Assembly (NCBI GenBank): GCA_043804925.1
Contig: JAZDIP010000023.1
Location: 88,447 to 152,446 of the forward strand
Length of the DNA: 64,000 nt
Direction: 5' to 3'
Origin: ChocPot-Mid sp043804925
GTDB lineage: Bacteria > Bacteroidota > Ignavibacteria > Kapaibacteriales > UBA2268
Each line of letters starts with the position of its first letter. Positions within the stretch are counted from its first letter, which is position 1. Positions 29,901 to 38,122 of the stretch are shown piece after piece. Made by a program: the position numbers and the translations under genes. The notes under the pieces are model-generated. The model was not told the DNA's origin, made no database searches, and saw only the letters and a program-made list of their open reading frames with translations.

Positions 29901-30923
29901 GATACTCTCAACTTTGCCAATGTTGCCATTGAGACGAGTGATACAAATTCGATTATACTCCATAACACAGGAGAACTTGGTTTAATAGTAAGTGACATTC
30001 AAACGATTATTGCACCATTTAAAATTCTTACGAAATTCCCTATTACTTTGCAACCGGACAGTTCTGCTGAAATATTTTTTGAATATTCTCCAATGCAAAT
30101 GAAGAGCGATAAATTAAAACTAAATGTTTTAATGTCGGAGCCATGTGACATGTCCTTTGATTTATGGCTAATAGGAATGGGAGATGTACCAAAATATATC
30201 GGAGTGGAAATTTCGGTTCCTGAATTGACTGTTGGTGAATTAGCCAAAGATGTTATCGTTCCTATTTCAATAAGGAATCTTGGAAACAGAACTCTCGATG
30301 AAGCAAAAATATCAAACCTCGTTTTTGGTTTAAGATATAATCCAACTCTGCTTTATCCCAAAACAGTTTCTATTGGGAATGCTTTTACTAATTCAACGAA
30401 GCATATACTTGAATTTGACGAAACACCTCCCGGTTTGTTGAATATTAACTGCGTTGTTGATACAAGTGACAAAATTTCCAATGGTGTTCTGTTTAACATT
30501 AAATTTCTTGCATTACTTGGGAATAATATAAAGACCGCAATTATATTTGAGAATATGGAAATTAAATCTTCGATTGAAATTATTCCGGATACGAGTGGCG
30601 GTTGCTTCAAACTTATCGGAGCTTGTTCGCTCGATGAAAGATTACTAAACATTGAAGGAAATTTAAATTTATCCCTTATATCCGAAAACCCCATTATGAA
30701 TGATGTTGGAGAATTTGAAGTCGAACTACCCTTTGAAGCCAACACTGAACTTGTTCTTTTTGATGTGAACGGGAACTGTATTACAACTCTTATGAATGGA
30801 ATTTATCCTCCCGGTAAATATTTTATAAATTTTAATACTGAAAAATTTTCTGCAGGAATTTATATTGCTCTTTTGAAGCATGGTACATCGAGTATTAGTT
30901 TAAGGTTGGTAGTAATCAAATAA
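26958..30923 (+). CDS. Large T9SS protein with Ig-like, ASH-type and cohesin-like domains
   Basis: 1,321 aa. Hydrophobic signal segment about residues 13-32 (LLFLLCIIISLLLKF). Residues 35-210 resemble a lamin-tail-type fold (ELVISEYFNGQTPSDDWTELLV). A fibronectin/Ig-type region follows (YEWYLDSQPIPNSNKKIYYAKSQGSYKVIITN). Several consecutive ASH/choice-of-anchor beta domains come next, each with a NRSKDYTIRFEPNRSGDYFDSI-type motif. A cohesin-like domain (VFGLRYNPTLLYPKTVSIG) lies near 1120-1230. The last 75 residues are a T9SS sorting domain (YPPGKYFINFNTEKFSAGIYIALL...LVVIK). No enzyme motif seen. It is probably a structural surface protein. The next gene downstream is a PQQ-propeller lipoprotein. 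Confidence 0.8.
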   Translation: MSTIFKYKIVKSKLLFLLCIIISLLLKFNHTNSQELVISEYFNGQTPSDDWTELLVTADNISLEFYILRDYRDIEEGPSEKTWGIQFKQHTLWRDIRPGTIIVIHHRGIDLIDVNKDDGYIELGAENPDYFTKVNMEGIWVAQALDIRESGSILRIESNYGNHVHSLSHTQITNSTYLSFPLPKLNFPGICPVGESISVTPGRNLSDYDGEINSERCTVSHQGNYVTMGKPNKRQNFLDDNLLFWQKLRTPLWIDNKLNANIKPDFIELIWSPIAGNYSDSVQGYLILRILQQDTAFSQNPVNGTSYTKGDSIGSSLVVENVNASKSTTFVDDFPFNCNESYVYRIFSYRFGQDDLLGNGIVPSYARGRTYNLTNFAEGTVRKTPPAKPTIRTEADKTQFCSGDSLLITANVFGGPYVYEWYLDSQPIPNSNKKIYYAKSQGSYKVIITNEKGCSAESDSIQLNVMPSPTAVIKLNGIQILKDTTLTLCENESHLLKVSGGNRYEWFKNYVKLTNTTDELQITEEGSYFAVAINNGMLCTDTSVRITLDVTHIAYDFDKDTLYFYLDKYTKYEDKAVRVSNSSTDTLLFSEIMIPPGGIFSVFVPPPSEVVLPNRSKDYTIRFEPNRSGDYFDSIIFILPCKNSMKKVYLFAHKERMNVEANPSIANFDTLISCENDSLEIIITVTNNENFDIEIAQPKTESPFSVVSVDFPKTLVSNNSTDIKVKFKSAIPDYYTKNLIIPFSANGINDELLVELKGKVLNSSYRLEFYGQPLTEINFPGLTGCDDSTYSAFQIFNTGEIDLEFSTVKEIPGIYLNDFPIVIKPNRSKEIPVLFVPQQEGVFSGTLLIATNPCSYIDSVKLKGSKYGITYGMNKQKISFDSILNCVNPGVITDRIDLIVSGQSQETPYIAKISGPTYNYFSHNIVQGMTLADTNRFKINLESLNVGEYFDTLRILIKPCDFEKIIPLYGKRINPELSLSTDTLNFANVAIETSDTNSIILHNTGELGLIVSDIQTIIAPFKILTKFPITLQPDSSAEIFFEYSPMQMKSDKLKLNVLMSEPCDMSFDLWLIGMGDVPKYIGVEISVPELTVGELAKDVIVPISIRNLGNRTLDEAKISNLVFGLRYNPTLLYPKTVSIGNAFTNSTKHILEFDETPPGLLNINCVVDTSDKISNGVLFNIKFLALLGNNIKTAIIFENMEIKSSIEIIPDTSGGCFKLIGACSLDERLLNIEGNLNLSLISENPIMNDVGEFEVELPFEANTELVLFDVNGNCITTLMNGIYPPGKYFINFNTEKFSAGIYIALLKHGTSSISLRLVVIK

Positions 30924-31034
30924 ATTACTGATTAAGCTGTAAATGTTATGCATCTTCAGACAACTTACCTCATCGTTAATAATATTTTTATTATATTTGA
31001 ATTTTTGCATGTATCATAATACGGAAATAGAACT

Positions 31035-32162
31035 ATGAGAAAAAATATAAATAGTTTATTGGCTTTGGCTTTACTTATATTAATTCTTATTGCAGGATGC
31101 GAAGAAGCTCCTCCTGTTAAAGTAATTAAATCCGTGCCAATGTTTCGCAATGGAATTCAAAGGCAGGGGATTTTCAATGATGAAGCAATTACCAAGTTCA
31201 CAAAAGACAGCGTTATTTTAAAGACAATCGAGCCGATTAAAACATCTCCTGTCGTTTATGATTCTATGCTATATATTGGAGGAAATACAAATAATCTATA
31301 CGCAATTAATTTAAAAAACCATAAACTAATTTGGACGTTTAAGGCATTATCGGATATATCGAGTAATCCATGTGTTAATGACAGTTTGATTTTCTTTGGT
31401 TCTGACGATGAATACATGTATTGCCTTAACAGAAAGAACGGTACTTTAAGGTGGAAATTCAAAACCAATAATTATATTTGGTCAGGACCTTTAGCATATC
31501 AAGGAAAGCTATATTTCGGGAGTAATGATGGCTTTTGCTATTGCCTGGAATCTAACACAGGAAAAGTAGTATGGAAGCATAAACTGGCTGCCGAGGTAAG
31601 GTCAAGTCCTGCAATAAAAGATTCTATTTTATATATCGGTTCGATTGGCGATACTTTTGGATTTTTGCACGCTTTGAGAATTAATGACGGATACGAAATT
31701 TGGAAGTATCCTGTCAAAGAAGGAGTTTTTTCTACTCCTTCAATAGATGATTCTACTGTTTACTTTGGTGCATGGAGTAAAAACATTTATGCTTTGAATG
31801 CAAAAACAGGTGCTTTAAGATGGGAATGTCCTACTGAAAATTCTGTTTTCTCTTCACCGGCTATTGATAAACACACAATATACGTTGGCGGTTTCGGAAA
31901 TATACTTTATGCCATAGAAAAGAAAACAGGTAAACAAAGATGGACATATACAACTGATTCAGAAATTTTTTCATCTCCGGTTTTATGTGATTCAGTATTA
32001 TATTTTGGTGACCTTGGCTGTAAGATTTATGCACTGGATAAAAGAACCGGTAAATTATATTTCGATTATGAAACCGGAGGTCCGATTACAGGTGGATGCA
32101 TCATATTCGAAGGCAAATTATATTTCGGTTGTGATGATGGAAACCTTTATCTAATAGAATAG
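31035..32162 (+). CDS. PQQ-repeat beta-propeller lipoprotein (BamB-like fold)
   Basis: 375 aa. Signal peptide with lipobox IAGC (C22). The rest is a seven- to eight-bladed propeller with PQQ-type repeats (LYAINLKNHKLIWTFKA, MYCLNRKNGTLRWKFKT, CYCLESNTGKVVWKHK, IYALNAKTGALRWECP, LYAIEKKTGKQRWTY, IYALDKRTGKLYFDY). The fold is that of BamB and of quinoprotein dehydrogenase-like proteins, but residues for PQQ or metal binding are not evident, so a scaffolding or sensing role is more likely. A -7-like TATATTTG box lies at 30992-30999 in the 111-nt gap, allowing separate expression from the upstream T9SS gene. Confidence 0.82.
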   Translation: MRKNINSLLALALLILILIAGCEEAPPVKVIKSVPMFRNGIQRQGIFNDEAITKFTKDSVILKTIEPIKTSPVVYDSMLYIGGNTNNLYAINLKNHKLIWTFKALSDISSNPCVNDSLIFFGSDDEYMYCLNRKNGTLRWKFKTNNYIWSGPLAYQGKLYFGSNDGFCYCLESNTGKVVWKHKLAAEVRSSPAIKDSILYIGSIGDTFGFLHALRINDGYEIWKYPVKEGVFSTPSIDDSTVYFGAWSKNIYALNAKTGALRWECPTENSVFSSPAIDKHTIYVGGFGNILYAIEKKTGKQRWTYTTDSEIFSSPVLCDSVLYFGDLGCKIYALDKRTGKLYFDYETGGPITGGCIIFEGKLYFGCDDGNLYLIE

Positions 32163-32202
32163 CATATTTAAAAAAATTGACGCCAATAAAGAAATAACTT
32201 AG

Positions 32203-32279
32203 AATGTCATTTCTGAAGATACTGCAATACGATGCTCCTAAGGGCTTTTAGATTATAGGTATCGTTGGAATGACGATTT
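32203..32279. repeat. Imperfect inverted repeat of REP/MITE type
   Basis: Arms at about 32203-32222 and 32259-32279 (ending with GTATCGTTGGAATGACGATT) are inverted copies at roughly three quarters of positions. It lies 3' of both the PQQ gene and the convergent nucleotidyltransferase gene. Probably a decayed dispersed hairpin element. Confidence 0.5.
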
Positions 32280-32351
32280 TAATATCAGATTTTAAATTCT
32301 ATTTTTCTCCATTAAAAATTTATCTTTCAGGCATTTCAAGTAGATTTACTA

Positions 32352-32669
32352 TTACACAACTCGTATTCCATTCTTAAGTATTTCTTTGACTAAAGGATTT
32401 TCAGTAGTAAAATCTTCCGGACGATAGGGATGAGTTTCAATATCTGTATTAACTAATAGTACGGTTTTCATAAGTTTTAAATTGTCAAAAAATCTTGTTC
32501 CCTCAAAATCTTCGGAAACTAAAGCTACATCAATATCACTATACTCATGGTTCGTCCCTTGGGCATAACTGCCGAAAATAATTGCTTGTGTTATATGGAT
32601 ATTATTGTTATTAGCTTCGGCAACAAGCTTTTTAATTGTTTCAATTATACTGTTAGGGACTTCAGCCAT
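32352..32669 (-). CDS. MNT-type minimal nucleotidyltransferase
   Basis: 105 aa. Contains the exact GS-x10-D-x-D signature: G33-S34 and D45/D47 in FGSYAQGTNHEYSDIDVALV. Partner of the HEPN gene directly upstream, whose last 25 nt it overlaps. In characterised MNT/HEPN (MntA/HepT-type) pairs the nucleotidyltransferase acts as antitoxin by modifying the HEPN toxin with AMP. The gene order here (HEPN first) and the overlap imply translational coupling. Its role in this organism is inferred. Confidence 0.85.
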   Translation of the reverse strand: MAEVPNSIIETIKKLVAEANNNNIHITQAIIFGSYAQGTNHEYSDIDVALVSEDFEGTRFFDNLKLMKTVLLVNTDIETHPYRPEDFTTENPLVKEILKNGIRVV

Positions 32670-33037
32670 TTGTAAGTTTCCTTGATTTTCTCAAATGTTA
32701 TACTAGTAAATTCCTTTGTGGCAATTCTTGACATATTGCTTTTATAATCGGGATATCTCGCTTCTAAGTTGAATTTATTCATAATGAAGAAAAATTGCTG
32801 TGTTTCCTCATCTAATTTAATATCTGATAATAATGACAACTTAATCAAGTCGTGAGTTTTAGGTGGAACAAGATTATTATTTGTTTTTACAAAATTTGCT
32901 TTTAATAACTTTTCAAGTGCTAAATGTCCTATGAACATACACCAATTATAACGGCTACTCTCAAAATTCACATAAGCAGATTCTAAATCTTCCTCGGCTG
33001 ATTCAATCCAGTATTTTATATGTTCATTAATTGTCAT
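32645..33037 (-). CDS. HEPN-domain protein, partner of the nucleotidyltransferase
   Basis: 130 aa, all helical. Shows the HEPN core YWIESAEEDLESAYVNFESSRYNWCMFIGHLALEKLLKA (written as two adjacent stretches of the chain: residues 9-28 and 29-47) and the ARYPD motif (93-97) typical of the COG2250-type branch. The canonical RNase motif R-x4-6-H is not evident; the nearest spacing is R29-x8-H38. It may therefore be a non-nucleolytic or divergent toxin. Overlaps the MNT gene by 25 nt. The pair sits between two T9SS cargo genes, a typical accessory location. Confidence 0.8.
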   Translation of the reverse strand: MTINEHIKYWIESAEEDLESAYVNFESSRYNWCMFIGHLALEKLLKANFVKTNNNLVPPKTHDLIKLSLLSDIKLDEETQQFFFIMNKFNLEARYPDYKSNMSRIATKEFTSITFEKIKETYKWLKSLTV

Positions 33038-33111
33038 AATTAATCTTAATAATTCTATTTTTTTAATCGCTACCTAAGAAATTCTTAAACTCATCAAACT
33101 TATTAAACTTC

Positions 33112-36100
33112 TCATCTAATAACAACAAGTTTTTTGTTCAGGATAGTTTTTCCATCCGATTGAAAAAGAATATAATACATACCGGATTCAAAATCCTTTG
33201 AATCAATTTGTATTTGAGAAGATTGCCGGTTACCATCAATTATTTTGTGATAATGATATATTTTCCTTCCCATAACATCATAAATGCTGATTTCAATATC
33301 CTGACTTACACCCCAAGTTCCAAAGCTGATTGTAGAAAAGTCGCTCATTGGATTCGGAGAGATTATCAACAAATTATTTGTCGTGTTATTTTCAACATCT
33401 GTAGGGTCAAAGAAATATACATCTGAGACATTCTCACAGTCGTGCTCATCGGTTATTAATACCTGAAAATTACCTGCTTCAACCGGTGAGTACTCTTTCT
33501 CAGTTGCCGAAGGTATAGCCACAGAATCCTTAAACCATTGATAAGTTAAACCCGAACTTGAAACTAATACTTTGTTGTTTCGGGTAATTGTGGGTTTTTC
33601 CGGTAAAGGATAAACTATTATTGTGTCAATATCGCTATTGGAGCAAACTCCGTCGAAATATGTATATTTAATTTCAAAATCGCCTTGTGACTGAGGATTA
33701 AATAAGCCGTTATTAACATCTTCCCCGGTATATATTCCTCCTTGAGGTAAGCCACCTGATAATAATATCTCATCATTTATACATAATTCCTTAACGTCTG
33801 TATTGTAGGTTACAGTAGGAAAAGGTTTTACTGCTATTTGTACTTTTGCACTGTCAGAACATCCGTTTTCGGAATATGTGTATGTTATTTCAAATTCCCC
33901 GGAAGCCTGTGGTATTAAAAATCCATTTTCAACATCTGTTCCCGAATATTTTCCACCTGAAGGAAGACCACCTGTCAATAATAAGGTGTCATTTTGGCAA
34001 ATTTCTTTAATTTCAGACTCATAGGAAACATTTGGAATTTCACCGATAATAATGTTTTTTTCTAGTGTATCCTTAATAATTGTTGCAGTCTGTAAAGTTA
34101 CCTTGATAATTCCATTCCCCGCTTGTCCCCATTGTACATCAACGGTAGAAGCAGTATCAACACCAATTATATTACCTCCGACAGTCTCCCATTTTTTCAG
34201 GTATTTGTCGGCAGATGTAACGGAATAGCTTTCAGTTGTATTTTCACAAGCAGCTACTTCTCCGTTTAGATAAATTTCTTCTTCGATTTCAGAAATTGTC
34301 TCAAATCCTGCAATTTTATATATATTACCGCCAAAATCTGTTACCCAAAAATGTTTGTCATCTCTGTCAAATTCAATACCTCTGCAGTTGATATAGTTGT
34401 TTTTATTCATAAGTTTCATTCTGTCAACTTCCTGTGACAAATCACTTTTATCAATTTTCACAATGTATCCTGCAATGAAGCTTTCGCCGGTAAAATCCGT
34501 GCTTGCCTGGTAAAGATATTGACTTCCGTCGTAACAAATACTCCGTGGTCCCAAATTTTCTTTAAATGGATTTTCTACTTTACTCCATATTTTTCCGGTT
34601 CCGGGTTCTGTAATATACATATACTTTAAACTTCCGTCCCTGTCACAAATTAATAAGTCATTATCTACAAGTTCCAATCCGATTGGATATTCTTTTGCCG
34701 GTGTAACATATCTCTTTATTTCATTTCCATCCATATCAGTTATTATGACAATACCACCTGTTCCCGTAGAACCGGAACTGTTCATTTTATGAAGATAAAT
34801 CTTATTGTTAGCTCTGTCAATTGTTAAATCAGTAAACAAGCTATCTCCCGGAACAGTGAAAAAGCCATCAACAATTAAAGTATTTTTATTTATTTTATAA
34901 ATCTTGTTTTCATAAAAACTGCTTGCGTATAGATGTTGGTCACCATCCCAAGCAATGCCATAGGGAACAAAATGATAACTCGATGTTGCAAGTATCGAAC
35001 CTTTTTTTACAGGAGTTATTGAAAATGTATTTGAAATTTTAACTTGCTCGGGATTAGAAATCGAACTAATCCTGATTCTATTCAAATGCGATTCTTTATT
35101 AGGCATTTTCATAGAAAAATTATCACTATTTAATTCTTCGGCGAATGTAAACCAATTAACTCCATTATCCCAAGTAACTTCTGCTTTTACCGGCAAATCA
35201 AATCCGTACCACGACAATGTATAATTTGCTCTTCCGGTTAATATTTCACCTCCGGTTGGAGATGTTATTTCGGCTTCAGTAATAACATCTGCAGGTATAT
35301 CAATTTCCCACATAGAACGACCGAAAGTTGCAACTCTGAGAATATAACTTCCTGTAAAACTACTATTTTGGATTTTCATGTCGGTTACAATGGTTCTTGG
35401 TAATTTTCTGCCATAAGGCAGCCAGCTTTGCCCCCCGTTGAATGTTGCAAAAACTCCTATGTCAGTACCTACAAAAATTATGTCTTCATTTTCAGGATGC
35501 ATTGCCAAAGTATTACAAGGTACATCAGGCAATTTGTGGCTGATACTTGCCCATGTTTCCCCGGCATTTGTTGTTTTATAAACATGGTCGGTACCATATC
35601 CCGAAAAACTAACAACAGCAGTTTCTGCATTTAAACGGGAGCATTCGATATCTGTTATGGCTCTAACGACCAATCCGTTTGAAGACACATTTTTATATTC
35701 TGCAAAATGATTTTTTGTTACGAAAAGTTTTCCTGCTATATTTCCTGCATATATCAGTTCGTCACTTATTGGTGAAATCCCGATAGCAGAAAATTTATAT
35801 TCCTGTTTTGGAATGCCAACTTCCCAATAATTTCCGCTTGAGAACGAAAAATACAATGCAGTTCTTCCATGATACAAAGCAAAATTATGTTGAGGATGAA
35901 TTTCCAAAGGGGGGTCCCAAATTCCTGAAACATCATCTGTTAAACCGTTAACTAAAAGTCTGTAATCCGAGTTAACTACATTTCTCCTGAAGGGATACAC
36001 CGAATTACTTGAGTAAACCTCGCCAAATATTTGATTGGTATTATCGAAGTCAATAACTGTTCTAAAACCATCACCGCCATTAACATATCCCCACTGGGTA

Positions 36101-37509
36101 GCTGAAGCGTGATTACCTAAAGTACCATTATCCTGAGTACCTCCAAAAGTCCTGTTTTCAACATTTTTGTCTATATCCAAGGAATAAAATTGAGTAATAT
36201 CCATACCGTTATTTAATTCAGTATAATCATCTCCAAGATTAGTGCTTTTGTAAACACCTCCATCATTACCAATGTAGATTTCATTTGGATTTAATGGATT
36301 GAATGCTCCGCAATGATGGTCAACGTGAACGGAACCACCGGAATATCCATCGGTCGTATTGCCCCAACTTACAGAGCTTCCACCTCCACTTGTAGTTCTC
36401 CACAAATCAATTCCTCCTGCAAATACGATGTTTGGATTTGACGGATGTACCATTATGTAATTATCATACCAACCCTGCCCATTAAAAAATTCTTCGCTAC
36501 CTTTATAAGAACGCTGCCAAGAAGCTCCTCTGTTGGTTGATTTATAAATACTGGCTGTCCCCCCGGAACCGCCTTCTTCAAATAACGTGTATAGTATATC
36601 AGGTGCAGAGGGAGCCATTTGTACTGACACTCTGTGTAAAGCCGGTAATCCGGCACTTCGTTTTTCCCATGTCAATCCCGAATCGGAACTATAGAAAATA
36701 CCTTCTCCCAGAACGCCCACAAAATATTCATTTTCATTATTGGGATTGATTGATACATCGGTTACACTTTTATCGAAATTTTCGGATTTGTTCCAGCTTT
36801 CACCTGCATCCGTAGAATAATAAAAACCTCCGTTGAAACCTACAACGCCACCCACAACTTTGTTAGAGTTTAAAGGATGAACATATATTTTTGAGAATGC
36901 TCCAACATTAGTCAAACCGATTGACAGCCATGAATTACCTGCATCTGTTGATTTATACACTCCTGCACTTAAATATATTGGTGCCGCAGAGTTCAAAACA
37001 GCTTCACCGGTTGCGGCATATATTATGTCGGGATTATTTACGTCAATACTCAAAGAACCAAAACCGATGCCATTTTCGTAATCGAAAATGGGAGTCCAAT
37101 TTGTTCCGGCGTTTGTAGTTTTCCAAATGCCACCTGCCGCTGCTCCTATATAAACCGTTCCAGCTATAGATGGATGAATTGCTACAGATTTGACTCTGCC
37201 ACCGACATTGAATGGACCAATCGGTCTCCATTCGGGTTGTTGTGCCTGTGTTATGGCTTTTTTATTTCCGTTATGAAAAATACTTTCCATACTTTTAATG
37301 GCATTGATTCGCTTTTCCTGAGTAACTTCATTGAAAGGGAATGTTCGCATTTCCATAAAATGATTAAATCTCTTCATGGGTTTTGTCAATACCTTGCCGG
37401 CGTCAATTATAACTTCATTGTTTTCTGACGGCTGTGGTAATCCTGTCTGTCCGTCGAGTCCAACAGTCAAGAATACGATAGTTGATATTATTATTAAAAT
37501 TGTTTTCAT
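33112..37509 (-). CDS. Very large T9SS protein with sortilin-type propeller
   Basis: 1,465 aa, with AGGTGAG a few nt before the ATG. Signal peptide to about residue 20. Residues about 90-760 form a VPS10/sortilin-like beta propeller with many Asp-box blades (YKSTDAGNSWLSI, YYSTDAGESWNKS, FYSSDSGLTWEKR, YKSTNRGASWQRS). A beta-sandwich linker comes next. A second, NHL-like propeller (about 870-1130; HLYASSFYENKIYKINKNT) follows. Then come a PKD-like domain and two tandem 75-residue modules (SGGLPQGGIYTGEDVNNGLF / TGGLPSGGKYSGTDVENGFL). An Ig-like YQWFKDSVAI region precedes the T9SS sorting domain (ISPNPMSDFSTISF...SGMYYILF...LVVIR). It is probably a secreted binding protein or glycan-interacting adhesin. 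The HEPN/MNT pair lies directly downstream. Confidence 0.88.
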   Translation of the reverse strand: MKTILIIISTIVFLTVGLDGQTGLPQPSENNEVIIDAGKVLTKPMKRFNHFMEMRTFPFNEVTQEKRINAIKSMESIFHNGNKKAITQAQQPEWRPIGPFNVGGRVKSVAIHPSIAGTVYIGAAAGGIWKTTNAGTNWTPIFDYENGIGFGSLSIDVNNPDIIYAATGEAVLNSAAPIYLSAGVYKSTDAGNSWLSIGLTNVGAFSKIYVHPLNSNKVVGGVVGFNGGFYYSTDAGESWNKSENFDKSVTDVSINPNNENEYFVGVLGEGIFYSSDSGLTWEKRSAGLPALHRVSVQMAPSAPDILYTLFEEGGSGGTASIYKSTNRGASWQRSYKGSEEFFNGQGWYDNYIMVHPSNPNIVFAGGIDLWRTTSGGGSSVSWGNTTDGYSGGSVHVDHHCGAFNPLNPNEIYIGNDGGVYKSTNLGDDYTELNNGMDITQFYSLDIDKNVENRTFGGTQDNGTLGNHASATQWGYVNGGDGFRTVIDFDNTNQIFGEVYSSNSVYPFRRNVVNSDYRLLVNGLTDDVSGIWDPPLEIHPQHNFALYHGRTALYFSFSSGNYWEVGIPKQEYKFSAIGISPISDELIYAGNIAGKLFVTKNHFAEYKNVSSNGLVVRAITDIECSRLNAETAVVSFSGYGTDHVYKTTNAGETWASISHKLPDVPCNTLAMHPENEDIIFVGTDIGVFATFNGGQSWLPYGRKLPRTIVTDMKIQNSSFTGSYILRVATFGRSMWEIDIPADVITEAEITSPTGGEILTGRANYTLSWYGFDLPVKAEVTWDNGVNWFTFAEELNSDNFSMKMPNKESHLNRIRISSISNPEQVKISNTFSITPVKKGSILATSSYHFVPYGIAWDGDQHLYASSFYENKIYKINKNTLIVDGFFTVPGDSLFTDLTIDRANNKIYLHKMNSSGSTGTGGIVIITDMDGNEIKRYVTPAKEYPIGLELVDNDLLICDRDGSLKYMYITEPGTGKIWSKVENPFKENLGPRSICYDGSQYLYQASTDFTGESFIAGYIVKIDKSDLSQEVDRMKLMNKNNYINCRGIEFDRDDKHFWVTDFGGNIYKIAGFETISEIEEEIYLNGEVAACENTTESYSVTSADKYLKKWETVGGNIIGVDTASTVDVQWGQAGNGIIKVTLQTATIIKDTLEKNIIIGEIPNVSYESEIKEICQNDTLLLTGGLPSGGKYSGTDVENGFLIPQASGEFEITYTYSENGCSDSAKVQIAVKPFPTVTYNTDVKELCINDEILLSGGLPQGGIYTGEDVNNGLFNPQSQGDFEIKYTYFDGVCSNSDIDTIIVYPLPEKPTITRNNKVLVSSSGLTYQWFKDSVAIPSATEKEYSPVEAGNFQVLITDEHDCENVSDVYFFDPTDVENNTTNNLLIISPNPMSDFSTISFGTWGVSQDIEISIYDVMGRKIYHYHKIIDGNRQSSQIQIDSKDFESGMYYILFQSDGKTILNKKLVVIR

Positions 37510-37872
37510 TTCTCACCTGCTATTTGTTTTTTCTTTCTAATTCATCTTAAAATATCTGTTTATACAAACGTCTATGAATATTTAACTATTTGAAATTTGT
37601 CATTACAAATATATTTTCAAAACTGACAAAATACAAACTATAATAATATGCTATTTTTCTATGAAAATCAATGTTTTTTTTTAATTAGGGTCATTGATGT
37701 CCAAAATAAAAATAATCCGGGAATTCAGAAAAGCTAAAATCAATGACAAGTGGTGTGATGCAGAAATTACCAAGAAAACCAAAGACCTGCTTGACTCTAT
37801 GGGTATACATATTACGTAACTTTTAAAAAGTTATGGATTAAAACATAAAATTAATTCCTAATTCCAAATTTC
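37510..37872. other. Intergenic region with one orphan micro-ORF
   Basis: Separates the minus-strand T9SS gene from the nifU-type gene. AT-rich, except for a 40-codon plus-strand ORF at 37697-37819 listed separately. No repeat or RNA recognised in the rest. Confidence 0.5.
37697..37819 (+). pseudogene. Orphan 40-codon ORF, possible gene-tail remnant
   Basis: ATG to TAA encodes a basic 40-residue peptide (MSKIKIIREFRKAKINDKW, then CDAEITKKTKDLLDSMGIHIT). Its base composition is less AT-rich than the surrounding spacer, and it reads like real protein. The pattern R-x-x-R...W...L-x-x-MGI faintly recalls the C-terminal end of cysteinyl-tRNA synthetase, but two three-residue offsets are needed. 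I therefore do not assign it. No ribosome-binding site is visible. Confidence 0.35.
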
Positions 37873-38118
37873 TTAGTAAACCGCTTCCACTCTTCTAATC
37901 TCAGGAATTTCCTTAATCAAAAATCTTTCTATTCCGGCTCTTAAAGTCATTAGCAACATTGGGCAAGTTTTACAATTTCCTGTAAACCTTACTTCGGCAA
38001 CATTAGTTTCTTTCTCGAACCTGACAAATTCGATACCGCCTCCGTCTTCTTCGAGAAATGGACGCAATTTGACCAAAACCGCCTCGGCTCTGTTGGGAAT
38101 ATTTTCAAAACTATTCAT
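37873..38118 (-). CDS. NifU C-terminal-type Fe-S scaffold protein
   Basis: 81 aa, a stand-alone NifU C-terminal domain. LRPFLEEDGGGIEFV is the family signature, and C49-x-x-C52 (NCKTCPM) is the cluster-binding pair. It carries or transfers [4Fe-4S] clusters in the cytoplasm. It is 4 nt downstream of the Mrp/ApbC ATPase on the same strand, so the two form a compact Fe-S maturation operon. Normal length for the domain family. Confidence 0.9.
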   Translation of the reverse strand: MNSFENIPNRAEAVLVKLRPFLEEDGGGIEFVRFEKETNVAEVRFTGNCKTCPMLLMTLRAGIERFLIKEIPEIRRVEAVY

Positions 38119-38122
38119 TTAA

